NCBI GenBank assembly: GCA_009774625.1
Contig: VSOB01000077.1
Span: 1 to 12,693, forward strand
Direction of reading: 5' to 3'
Source of the DNA: Lachnospiraceae bacterium
GTDB lineage: Bacteria; Bacillota; Clostridia; Lachnospirales; Lachnospiraceae
Length of the DNA: 12,693 nucleotides
Part shown: one piece after another, positions 1 through 6,482 of the stretch
Numbering within the stretch: position 1 is the first letter of the stretch
Layout: every line of letters begins with the position of its first letter
The notes under the pieces: generated by a model
What the model saw: only the letters and a program-made list of their open reading frames with translations
Database searches by the model: none
What the model was told of the DNA's origin: nothing
Translations under genes and position numbers: made by a program

Positions 1-465
1 CAGCACAAAAGCCAGTTTACGGATCTCGGCCAGATTGGGAGCATGTTTCCGATTGGGTTCAATATAATCTGCGATATAAATAATTTTTTCTAATTTTGTC
101 ATACCCGGCCTGCCGGTGGTATGATTCAAAATTGCGTTGATGACATCCTTGTCTCTGACGCCATAGCACTCCATTGCAAGAAAACTGCCCACCTTGGCAT
201 GCAGCAGAAAAGGATTCTTGTCCTCTATCTTGTTTACATGAATGTTGTGCTTTTTACAGATTTTCATTTTTTTAGAATTATCCAGACATTTGGCACAATC
301 GTGTAAAAGTCCTGCAAGTTCTGCATTTTTAACATTTTCATCATGGCACATAGCAAGGCAGCTTGCTGTATAGGCTACACCAAGCGTATGCTCATAACGT
401 TTGGAATCCAGTGTCTTTTCCATTGCTTTTCGGATTTTAACAATATCTGCCTGCTTCAATTTCAT
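1..465 (-). CDS. yqeK: HD-domain Ap4A hydrolase YqeK (3' end cut off by window)
   Basis: The first 155 residues of a YqeK-family HD protein are visible, reading off the left edge in frame; the family is usually around 190 residues, so only the C-terminal end is missing. Metal-binding HD features are visible: H26 in RYEHTLGV, the HD pair H55-D56 in AGLLHDCAK, H84 in FLLHAKVG, H100 in ILNHTTG, and the family signature KIIYIADYIEPNR near residues 109-124. YqeK proteins of Firmicutes hydrolyse diadenosine tetraphosphate symmetrically to two ADP (family knowledge). The ATG at 465 has an AGGAG at 476-480 and lies 4 bp after the nadD stop, so the two are almost certainly co-translated. nadD-yqeK adjacency is standard in Firmicutes. 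Confidence is high for the family; the activity itself is inferred. Confidence 0.93.
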   Translation of the reverse strand, partial: MKLKQADIVKIRKAMEKTLDSKRYEHTLGVAYTASCLAMCHDENVKNAELAGLLHDCAKCLDNSKKMKICKKHNIHVNKIEDKNPFLLHAKVGSFLAMECYGVRDKDVINAILNHTTGRPGMTKLEKIIYIADYIEPNRKHAPNLAEIRKLAFVL

Positions 466-469
466 AAGA

Positions 470-1102
470 TTACCGCTCCTGTGTATTTTGGTATAAATGA
501 TGCTCTGAAATATAATTTTCCACAGTCTGTGGAACCAGTCCGCGTATGGATGTCCCATTTCTGATAGCGTTTCTGATATCAGAAGATGAGATGTCTACAT
601 AATCCACAGCAATAAGACGAATATCCGCCTGATACTTAGTTTGCAGATAAGAAATCTGTTTTTGCAGTCCTTCCAGAGATATGCCGGGTCTGCAGGCTGC
701 CAGAACGGAGACAGACTGAAAAATACCGGCAGGGTCTTTCCACTCTTCCATAGAAAATATGGTATCGGCACCCGTCAGAAAAAAGAATTCTGTCTCTGGC
801 TGTTCGTTTTGCAGCGCCAGAATGGTTTCATGAGTATAGGAATTGCTCTTTTTGTCCGTTTCTATTGATGAAACCGCAAAGGCAGGATACTGCATGATGG
901 CAAGCCTTACCATTTCCATCCGTTCTTCTGCCGGAAGGATCTCATTGAGATTTTTCATATAAGAGACTCCACTTGGTATAAAAAGGATCTGATCCAGTTT
1001 TGCCGCTTCCAGCGCTTTATGGGCCAGATGGATATGACCACAGTGGATGGGATTGAATGTACCTCCCAATATACCGATTTTTTTATGGCTTATTTTTTTC
1101 AT
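470..1102 (-). CDS. nadD: nicotinate-nucleotide adenylyltransferase NadD
   Basis: A 210-residue cytosolic enzyme that transfers AMP from ATP to nicotinate mononucleotide to form deamido-NAD, the committed step shared by de novo and salvage NAD synthesis. The N-terminal nucleotidyltransferase motif GGTFNPIHCGH is at residues 13-23, and the second signature ISSSDIR at 171-177 binds the ATP phosphates; the spacing and total length are normal for the family. The start at 1102 has only a weak purine-rich ribosome site (AAGAAAG at about 1106-1112) that overlaps the yhbY stop at 1111-1113, suggesting translation by coupling to yhbY. It sits between yhbY and yqeK in the conserved obg-yhbY-nadD-yqeK series. 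No broken motif seen. Confidence 0.96.
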   Translation of the reverse strand: MKKISHKKIGILGGTFNPIHCGHIHLAHKALEAAKLDQILFIPSGVSYMKNLNEILPAEERMEMVRLAIMQYPAFAVSSIETDKKSNSYTHETILALQNEQPETEFFFLTGADTIFSMEEWKDPAGIFQSVSVLAACRPGISLEGLQKQISYLQTKYQADIRLIAVDYVDISSSDIRNAIRNGTSIRGLVPQTVENYISEHHLYQNTQER

Positions 1103-1110
1103 ATTCTTTC

Positions 1111-1407
1111 TTATAAGGGCAGGTTGATCTGCGGGTGATCTTTGTCCTGCCTGTAGAGAACGATTTTTTTACCGATGACCTGGACAACTGTTGCATGTGT
1201 TCTTTCTGCAAGTATGGATGCGATTTCCCGCGGATCGTCCATACAGTTTTTCAATACCGTAATTTTCATCAGTTCTCTCGTGTGAAACCCCTCTTCCACC
1301 GCCTTTGTAACTTCTGGTGTCAGGCTTGCTTTCCCTACCTGAAACACAGGTGTAAGGGTACTTGCCAGACTTTTCAGATAAGCCCGCTGCTTACTTGTCA
1401 ATGTCAT
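1111..1407 (-). CDS. yhbY: YhbY-type CRM-domain RNA-binding protein
   Basis: A 98-residue single CRM-domain protein (CRS1/YhbY family). Visible family features are the start MTLTSKQRAYLKSLA, the PVFQVGK segment (residues 20-26) that corresponds to the conserved GxxG-like RNA-binding loop region, the helix EVTKAVEEGFHTRELMKI, and the strand TVVQVIGKKIVLYR. Relatives bind pre-50S ribosomal particles and act in large-subunit assembly (family knowledge). I chose the ATG at 1407 rather than the in-frame upstream ATG at 1506, because homology begins at MTLTSK and an AGGAG lies at 1415-1419; the upstream 33 codons would overlap obg. The ribosome site touches the obg stop codon (1418-1420), so it should be translated from the obg transcript. 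Confidence 0.93.
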   Translation of the reverse strand: MTLTSKQRAYLKSLASTLTPVFQVGKASLTPEVTKAVEEGFHTRELMKITVLKNCMDDPREIASILAERTHATVVQVIGKKIVLYRQDKDHPQINLPL

Positions 1408-1417
1408 ACTCTTTCTC

Positions 1418-2707
1418 CTATTTGTAATAATCAAAGGATAAACCATACATACGTACCGTATCGCCCTCCTGAATACCCAGGTCCTCCAGTTGTTCCAGAA
1501 TTCCATTGTCTTTCAGAAACTTCTGGAAAAAGGTAAATCCCTTTTCGCTTTCCAGATTCGTATACCCCAGCATTTTTTCAATACGTGCACCTTCCACTAC
1601 ATATTCCTGCTTTTCTTCGTCATAAATGACAGAGAACGGTTCCTGAGAGCCGGTCATTTCGATTTCCGGGAAAAATTCCTGTTGGAATATAGTGGGCTTG
1701 TCATCCATTTTGCTCAGTATCCCACTCACATAATAAAGAAGTTCTTTCAATCCCTGACCACTGACGGCAGAGATGGGAAATACCGATATTCCCCTGGGTT
1801 CAAACTCTGCCCGAATAGCAGCGATTATCTCACTGTCACTTCCGGAGATCGCATCTATTTTATTGGCGGCAATCACCTGAGGACGTTGGGAAAGCCGGGT
1901 ATTATAGCGCTCCAGCTCTCTGTTGATAGCATGTATGTCAGCTATGGGATCTCTGCCCTCTGTGGACGCTGCATCCGTAATATGAATGATGACTTTAGTC
2001 CGTTCAATATGACGAAGAAATTCATGTCCCAGACCGACACCTTCGGAAGCTCCTTCGATCAGCCCCGGGATGTCTGCAATGACAAAACTTTTTGCATCAT
2101 TCAGATCCACAACTCCCAGGTTGGGACTTAGTGTGGTAAAATGATAATTTGCAATTTTAGGCCGGGCGTTGGTCACTCTGGAAAGCAGGGTGGATTTTCC
2201 TACATTGGGAAATCCCACCAGTCCCACATCGGCAATTACTTTCAGTTCCAACTGCAGCTCCAGCTCCTGCGCCGGCTGGCCGGGCTGTGCATATTTCGGC
2301 GCCTGCATGGAAGAAGTGGCATAATGCTGATTGCCATTACCGCCTTTTCCGCCTTTCAGCAGCACCTGCCTTTTATTTTCCCCGGACATGTCCGCTATGA
2401 CTTTTCCGCTTTCCGCTTCTTTGATCACTGTTCCGGCGGGAACTTTGATGATAATATCCTCTCCGTCACCGCCCCTGCAGTTGCGTTTTCCACCGTCTTT
2501 TCCGTCCATTGCTTTATATTTGCGTATATGGCGAAAATCTGTCAATGTATTCAGGCCTTCGTCCACAACAAATATTACATCGCCGCCCCGGCCTCCGTCG
2601 CCACCGTCCGGACCACCGTTCGGCACATATTTTTCTCTCCGGAAAGAAACATGGCCGTCGCCGCCCTTTCCGCTTCTCACATATATTTTCGCTCTGTCTG
2701 CAAACAT
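1418..2707 (-). CDS. obg: Obg family GTPase (50S assembly / stress GTPase)
   Basis: A full-length 429-residue Obg/CgtA protein. The order is an N-terminal glycine-rich Obg fold (about 1-158, with runs such as NGGPDGGDGGRGGD and KGGKGGNGNQHYA), the G domain (about 159-335), and a C-terminal OCT domain (about 350-428). G motifs are intact: G1 GFPNVGKS at 165-172, switch-I TT at 191-192, G3 DIPG at 212-215, G4 NKID at 282-285, G5 SAVSG at 313-317. Obg GTPases are essential, act late in 50S assembly and bind (p)ppGpp (family knowledge). The start at 2707 has GGAGG four bases upstream. A terminator hairpin separates it from rpmA, so expression depends on readthrough or on a promoter I could not identify in the 125-bp gap. 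Confidence 0.97.
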   Translation of the reverse strand: MFADRAKIYVRSGKGGDGHVSFRREKYVPNGGPDGGDGGRGGDVIFVVDEGLNTLTDFRHIRKYKAMDGKDGGKRNCRGGDGEDIIIKVPAGTVIKEAESGKVIADMSGENKRQVLLKGGKGGNGNQHYATSSMQAPKYAQPGQPAQELELQLELKVIADVGLVGFPNVGKSTLLSRVTNARPKIANYHFTTLSPNLGVVDLNDAKSFVIADIPGLIEGASEGVGLGHEFLRHIERTKVIIHITDAASTEGRDPIADIHAINRELERYNTRLSQRPQVIAANKIDAISGSDSEIIAAIRAEFEPRGISVFPISAVSGQGLKELLYYVSGILSKMDDKPTIFQQEFFPEIEMTGSQEPFSVIYDEEKQEYVVEGARIEKMLGYTNLESEKGFTFFQKFLKDNGILEQLEDLGIQEGDTVRMYGLSFDYYK

Positions 2708-2786
2708 ATTGCCTCCACTTGTTTTTTGGCTTAACAGCCGGTCGTTTCACCGAAATCTGCCCCGGTGCAAACAAAATGATAATGTC

Positions 2787-2819
2787 AAAAAGGCTCCAAA
2801 CATATGTTGTTTGAAGCCT
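2787..2819 (-). terminator. intrinsic terminator between rpmA and obg
   Basis: Read on the minus strand, AGGCTTCAAACA pairs with TGTTTGGAGCCT (12 bp including one U-G wobble) around a 5-base loop (ACATA), followed directly by five U residues. It lies 13 bp after the rpmA stop. It should end a large share of rplU-prp-rpmA transcripts and lower expression of obg-yhbY-nadD-yqeK compared with the abundant ribosomal proteins. Confidence 0.88.
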
Positions 2820-2832
2820 GAAATCATTCGTA

Positions 2833-3117
2833 TTATTGTTCTACAGGATAAACGGAAGCCTGCTTTTTGTCTCTTCCCTTTCTCTCAAATCTCAGAACAC
2901 CATCTACCAGTGCGAATAATGTATCGTCACCGCCCCGGCCTACGTTGATACCAGGATGAATCTTAGTACCGCGCTGTCTGAACAATATATTTCCCGCTTT
3001 TACGAATTGCCCGTCAGCTCTTTTGGCGCCCAGTCTTTTGGACTCGGAATCTCTGCCGTTTTTAGTGGAACCGACTCCCTTTTTATGGGCAAAAAATTGA
3101 AGGTTCATATTTAACAT
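2833..3117 (-). CDS. rpmA: 50S ribosomal protein L27 with cleavable N-terminal extension
   Basis: A 94-residue L27. The start MLNMNLQFFAHKKGVGSTKNGRDSES... carries the Firmicutes-type extension with the LQFFA motif at residues 6-10. By family knowledge this is cut after the second Phe by Prp, so that the mature protein begins with AHKKG and its flexible N-terminus can reach the peptidyl-transferase centre. The body shows GAKRADGQFVKAGNILFRQRGTKIHPG (residues 31-57), typical of L27. The ATG at 3117 has AGGAGG at 3127-3132 (9-base spacing) and is 4 bp from the prp stop. Met4 would be 18 bases from that site, so Met1 is preferred; it also keeps the whole extension. Confidence 0.98.
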   Translation of the reverse strand: MLNMNLQFFAHKKGVGSTKNGRDSESKRLGAKRADGQFVKAGNILFRQRGTKIHPGINVGRGGDDTLFALVDGVLRFERKGRDKKQASVYPVEQ

Positions 3118-3121
3118 GGGT

Positions 3122-3448
3122 TTACACCTCCTTAAATTTTACTGTTACATACTTTTTCTGATAGTCCTGTTCCATTGCCTGCAGTCCTAAAATCATGGAA
3201 TCCAGCAAAAGTTTGGTTTCTTTTGTGGGTTCCCCTATAAGCTCCAGACGAATGCTGTCCTTTTCCTGTTTACAGTCAAATGCCTGACCACCGCCGAACT
3301 GTTCAATGGAATTAACCGTATTGATAACCAGTACAGAAACCGCCGCACATACAATATCCTTTCCGGCCCGGGCAAAACCTGCATGTCCGCTGCAAAGAAA
3401 TCCCTGATAGATTCCTGTATCGGACCGAAATACCGTCATTGTGATCAT
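3122..3448 (-). CDS. prp: ribosomal-processing cysteine protease Prp
   Basis: A 108-residue member of the Prp (YsxB) family, encoded between L21 and L27 as in most Firmicutes. The catalytic dyad is visible: His in CSGHAGFA (H22) and Cys in DIVCAAVS (C34), the invariant family arrangement. Prp removes the N-terminal extension of L27 at the LQFF/A site; the substrate is the next gene. Only GGAG (3455-3458), 6 bases upstream, supports the ATG at 3448; the alternative Met4 lacks its own site. The weaker ribosome site compared with rpmA fits an enzyme needed in lower amounts than its ribosomal neighbours. The gene lies 21 bp after rplU and 4 bp before rpmA, in one transcript. Confidence 0.95.
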   Translation of the reverse strand: MITMTVFRSDTGIYQGFLCSGHAGFARAGKDIVCAAVSVLVINTVNSIEQFGGGQAFDCKQEKDSIRLELIGEPTKETKLLLDSMILGLQAMEQDYQKKYVTVKFKEV

Positions 3449-3469
3449 ACGATTCTCCGTCTGTTACCA

Positions 3470-3775
3470 TTATGCATTGATCTTGTCGATTTTAACCTGT
3501 GTGTATGCTTGTCTGTGGCCGTTTTTCTTATGGTATCCGGTTTTTCTTTTGTATTTGTATACAATGATCTTTTTGTCTTTTCCCTGTTTCATAACAGTTG
3601 CTGTTACAGAAGCAGAGGCAACATCAGAACCAACCTTTAAATCATCGCCGCTGACTGCAAGAACCTGGTCAAACGTAATAGCAGCTCCATCCTCGGCATC
3701 CAGTTTCTCCACACGGATGATATCACCTTCGGAAACTTTATACTGCTTTCCGCCAGTTGCAATAATTGCGTACAT
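3470..3775 (-). CDS. rplU: 50S ribosomal protein L21
   Basis: A 101-residue L21 with the family start MYAIIATGGKQYKVSEGD, the central strand-rich part, and the conserved C-terminal KRKTGYHKKNGHRQAYTQVKI, which contacts 23S rRNA. It is the first gene of the rplU-prp-rpmA unit. GGGAGG lies at 3782-3787, 6 bases before the ATG. Upstream lie a consensus sigma-A promoter and a structured leader, so this gene probably sets autoregulated expression of the unit. Length and motifs are normal. Confidence 0.98.
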   Translation of the reverse strand: MYAIIATGGKQYKVSEGDIIRVEKLDAEDGAAITFDQVLAVSGDDLKVGSDVASASVTATVMKQGKDKKIIVYKYKRKTGYHKKNGHRQAYTQVKIDKINA

Positions 3776-3853
3776 AGGGCACCTCCCATTTTTTTACTCG
3801 CTGGCTTTGGTGACATTGAAAAAAATGTACTTTTACCTCGCCATGCGGCATAC
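3776..3853 (-). promoter_or_regulatory. structured 5' leader of rplU (L21-leader type)
   Basis: The roughly 78-base untranslated leader folds, on the minus-strand transcript, into a nested hairpin. GGC (3840-3842) pairs with GCC (3803-3805), GGU (3835-3837) with ACC (3809-3811), and ACAUU (3824-3828) with AAUGU (3813-3817), around a U-rich loop. A GCGAG sequence occurs on both sides of the helix. L21 leaders of Firmicutes are a known RNA family (L21_leader) thought to mediate feedback by the ribosomal protein. Assignment to that family is by position and presence of structure; I could not score it against a covariance model. Confidence 0.6.
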
Positions 3854-3859
3854 TAGTGT

Positions 3860-3888
3860 ATAATAGCATAAGAAAATATGAATGTCAA
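3860..3888 (-). promoter_or_regulatory. sigma-A promoter of rplU-prp-rpmA
   Basis: On the minus strand TTGACA (3883-3888) is followed after exactly 17 bases by TATTAT (3860-3865), a near-perfect vegetative promoter. A second TTGACA lies 11 bases upstream (3894-3899), overlapping the stop of the NUDIX gene. Transcription should begin near 3853 and give the leader described above. Confidence 0.85.
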
Positions 3889-3895
3889 GTATCTG

Positions 3896-4447
3896 TCAAA
3901 ACCCCTGTACAAAAAAATAGGCAATAATCTGAGAACGGGAACTGAACTCTTCTGTTTCCAGTAATTTGGCCACCTCTTCTTTTGTATAAAACTGCGCCTG
4001 GATCATTTCATTATCTGAGGTGTGATCGGAAAACTCTCCTTCTGCATCCACGATGGCAATGTATGTTTTGGTATCCGAAATACCCACTGCCGCATAAGAA
4101 GGCGGCAGAATCGTCCGAATCTGTTTTATGGTGAGACCGGTTTCTTCATAAAGCTCTCGTCTGATGCATTCTTCGATAGTTTCTCCGTCCTCAATCATTC
4201 CTGCACACAGATTAAATATAGTACGATTGACGCTCATGCGAAATTCCCTGAGAAGAAGGAGCTTTTCGTCATGAAATGCTACAATGGAAATACCGCTGGG
4301 AGCCTTTCCAATGTCTGCCACATCCTTTAATTCCTTACGGCTGACAATTTCATATTTTTTTTCTTTTCCGGCCTTGTTTAAATAGGTGATTTCATAATTT
4401 TTCAGGTATTTTCCGTCTTTCACTTTTTCCAGTTTGATAAATTTCAT
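3896..4447 (-). CDS. NUDIX hydrolase, ADP-ribose pyrophosphatase-like
   Basis: A 183-residue NUDIX protein. The Nudix box is complete at residues 83-105: G83 MIEDG E89, then R97-E98, E101-E102, G104, matching Gx5Ex7REUxEExGU. The preceding LLLLREFRMSVNRTIFNLCAG resembles ADP-sugar pyrophosphatases, which split ADP-ribose to AMP and ribose-5-phosphate, but NUDIX substrates cannot be read reliably from sequence. I chose the ATG at 4447 because AGGAG lies 7 bases upstream and it forms an ATGA overlap with the RNase gene stop (4444-4446); a longer in-frame start at 4489 lies inside that gene. It is last in the radical SAM/RNase run, directly before the rplU promoter, and no terminator is seen between them. 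Confidence 0.9.
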   Translation of the reverse strand: MKFIKLEKVKDGKYLKNYEITYLNKAGKEKKYEIVSRKELKDVADIGKAPSGISIVAFHDEKLLLLREFRMSVNRTIFNLCAGMIEDGETIEECIRRELYEETGLTIKQIRTILPPSYAAVGISDTKTYIAIVDAEGEFSDHTSDNEMIQAQFYTKEEVAKLLETEEFSSRSQIIAYFFVQGF

Positions 4448-5784
4448 ATATGTTCTCCTGTTTGTGTACTGGTATGAAGTTGCTCCCATAGAGATTTTTT
4501 CCCCTTTTTCCGTGTGACTTCCACCAGTCCAAGAGGGGTCATATCCACTACGGTAGTTCTGAGCGGATCTTTTTCCAGAATCCTGCGCAGAGATTCCAGC
4601 AGCATTTGGTTTTGGCGCTCTGCTTCCATATTGATAAAATCAATAATGATAATGCCTGAAATATTGCGGAGCAGAAGTTGATGGCCGATTTCCTGTGCTG
4701 CCTCCATATTGATGTAAAAATATGTTTCTTCTGCACTTCCTCGCTTTTTTCCGGTATATTTTCCGGAATTTACGTCGATACAGGTAAGGGCCTCTGTTTT
4801 GTCAATGACCAGATAGCCTCCTGATTTCAGCCATACCTTTCGATCCAGCGCTTCTGACAGCCGGGCTTCCACACTGTAAAGCCTGCTGAGAGGAAGCAGG
4901 GGATCTTCATAAAATACAAGTTTTTTCAGGTCGGAAGGCTGGTACTGCTCCAGATAGGCTTTGGCTTCTTCATAGATCGAAGGATCGTCCGTCACTATTT
5001 TTTCATAGCAGGAAGTATCATAATCCTGCAGATTTTTTAAATAGGAAGCCAGCGACTGCTTCAGCAGACTGAAACAGGTTCGGTGAGGGGCCTTTTCCAA
5101 TACTCCCTCAGCCTCTCGGCGGAGCATGGACAACTCCTGTTCCAATACAGAATATTCTGTCAGCTCCTTTACGTTGGTACGGAAAATAATGCCATATGTC
5201 TGTTCTGTTTCTGTAAAAACAGAACTGTTTTGAATGTACGCCCGGATTTCCTTTTTTTGTTCTTCTGACAGTCTGGGAGAATACCCGATCCTGCGTCGTC
5301 CGCTGGTAAGTACAAGATATTTTCCGGTAAAAGACAGATTGCCGCTGGCACAGGCTTCTTTTGCTTTTTGCTTTTCGGAAACAATCTGCAGTACTATTTC
5401 GTCTCCGGCCAGAAGCCGTCCGTCATAGGCTCTGTTTGTGAGAATCGGTCGTTTGCAGTCCTTCAAAGGAAGAAAACATAGTATACCCGGCGTAAACTCT
5501 GCAAAAGCGGCGTTGATCTGCAAACTTATGTTTTTTATTTTTCCGATATAAATATTGTTTAAAAATGTAGTCTCACAATCACTGGCGTCAGCCCGAAGCA
5601 ATCGATTGTTATCTCCATAAAGAAGAGTCAGAATCTTGTCATCTCTTTTTACAATCAGCAGTCTGCCGTTTTTCATGGTTTCCGCATTTTTTCCGTTTCT
5701 TTCATATCTGCCGTTTTCTACGGTTTTTGTTCCGGTTTCAGTGCGCTTTTTCATCTGTATGATTTCATCCTGCCCGCTTATCAT
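4444..5784 (-). CDS. rng: ribonuclease E/G family endoribonuclease
   Basis: A 446-residue RNase G-type protein (E. coli RNase G is 489). An S1-like domain starts near residue 76 (FLNNIYIGKIKNI...). The DNase I-like catalytic part carries KTEALTCIDVNSG, with D337 and N339 matching the E. coli RNase E catalytic D303/N305, and IIIIDFINM with D382 matching D346. The family usually has DFIDM; here the second Asp is Asn. The protein stops soon after VEVTRKKGKKSLWEQL, so the CPxC zinc-link that joins RNase E/G dimers is absent. RNase G processes rRNA and decays mRNA (family knowledge). The first ATG overlaps the upstream stop as ATGA, with AGGAG 10 bases upstream. About 37 charged residues precede the usual family start, so an internal start at Met37 cannot be excluded. 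Confidence 0.92.
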   Translation of the reverse strand: MISGQDEIIQMKKRTETGTKTVENGRYERNGKNAETMKNGRLLIVKRDDKILTLLYGDNNRLLRADASDCETTFLNNIYIGKIKNISLQINAAFAEFTPGILCFLPLKDCKRPILTNRAYDGRLLAGDEIVLQIVSEKQKAKEACASGNLSFTGKYLVLTSGRRRIGYSPRLSEEQKKEIRAYIQNSSVFTETEQTYGIIFRTNVKELTEYSVLEQELSMLRREAEGVLEKAPHRTCFSLLKQSLASYLKNLQDYDTSCYEKIVTDDPSIYEEAKAYLEQYQPSDLKKLVFYEDPLLPLSRLYSVEARLSEALDRKVWLKSGGYLVIDKTEALTCIDVNSGKYTGKKRGSAEETYFYINMEAAQEIGHQLLLRNISGIIIIDFINMEAERQNQMLLESLRRILEKDPLRTTVVDMTPLGLVEVTRKKGKKSLWEQLHTSTQTGEHI

Positions 5785-6482
5785 GAAAAATCTTCTCCTG
5801 CTTCCCGTAACGGTACAAATTCCGGTACTTCTCCTGCTTTTCTGTAATAGGTTTCGAGCCTGGTAATTTCCAGTGCAAACTGCGGCAATTCCTCCCCATA
5901 TTCCCGATACAGGGCTTCCATCACCGCACCGGGCTTGATATTGCCGGAACTGCTGGCATCCACCAGCATATAAACCGCACCCTGATCAAAGTTCAATTCA
6001 TAAACAGACGGTTTCAAATCCAGCATATGCTCTCCTTTTTTTGTCTTTTTCAAAAAAGGAATACGGGACTTTTCGTAAAAACGCATCAGAGTATCTTTGT
6101 TCAGAAAGTCAGGAACATATCCGTCCCGAAACCGTACCAGATACCCGGCGGCGGCCACACTTGCCATAGCATTGGGAGTTTTATCCGGCAAAGCCCTGAC
6201 AGAGAGGATCCGGATGCCGTCGGCCATGACAGCATTGAGCGCCTCCTGCATGGCAGATGCCCCTTGATGAGAATGCACTTCGATGTCCATATATTCCCCG
6301 TCGCTCTCCATCCCTACACCTAACGGTGCAGCAAAAGACATGATCTGATGGGGACTGAAACCTCCGGAGTATGCGATATCAATACCGGCCCGGCGCATCG
6401 CTTTCTGAAAATAACGCATAATATCCAGATGGCCGATAAATTTCATAACCCCATGCTTGGAAAATTGAATTCTAATCTTCAT
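5781..6482 (-). CDS. radical SAM-linked protein, TIGR03936 / DUF2344
   Basis: A 233-residue protein with the family start KIRIQFSKHGVMKFIGHLDIMRYFQKAMRRAG (residues 2-33) and SGGFSPHQIMSFAAPLGVGMES (39-60). This family is defined by being adjacent to, or fused with, the radical SAM protein encoded here just upstream; its biochemical role is not established. No enzyme motif or membrane segment is evident; the conserved FSKHG, GHLD and FSPH segments suggest a nucleic-acid or substrate-binding fold, which is inference only. The start at 6482 forms an ATGA overlap with the radical SAM stop, with GGAGG 6 bases upstream, and its own stop overlaps the RNase start the same way, so balanced co-translation is expected. 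Confidence 0.92.
   Translation of the reverse strand: MKIRIQFSKHGVMKFIGHLDIMRYFQKAMRRAGIDIAYSGGFSPHQIMSFAAPLGVGMESDGEYMDIEVHSHQGASAMQEALNAVMADGIRILSVRALPDKTPNAMASVAAAGYLVRFRDGYVPDFLNKDTLMRFYEKSRIPFLKKTKKGEHMLDLKPSVYELNFDQGAVYMLVDASSSGNIKPGAVMEALYREYGEELPQFALEITRLETYYRKAGEVPEFVPLREAGEDFS

Noticed and set aside
1490..2734. Long plus-strand open frames opposite obg (e.g. 1490-2131, 2141-2734)
   Set aside because: They are shadows of the Gly- and Asp-rich Obg coding sequence; no ribosome site or family resemblance.
2783..2788. TTGACA as the -35 of an obg promoter
   Set aside because: At 16-18 bases downstream the sequence is GC-rich (around CCGGGG) with no -10 element; the hexamer is part of the terminator's U tract.
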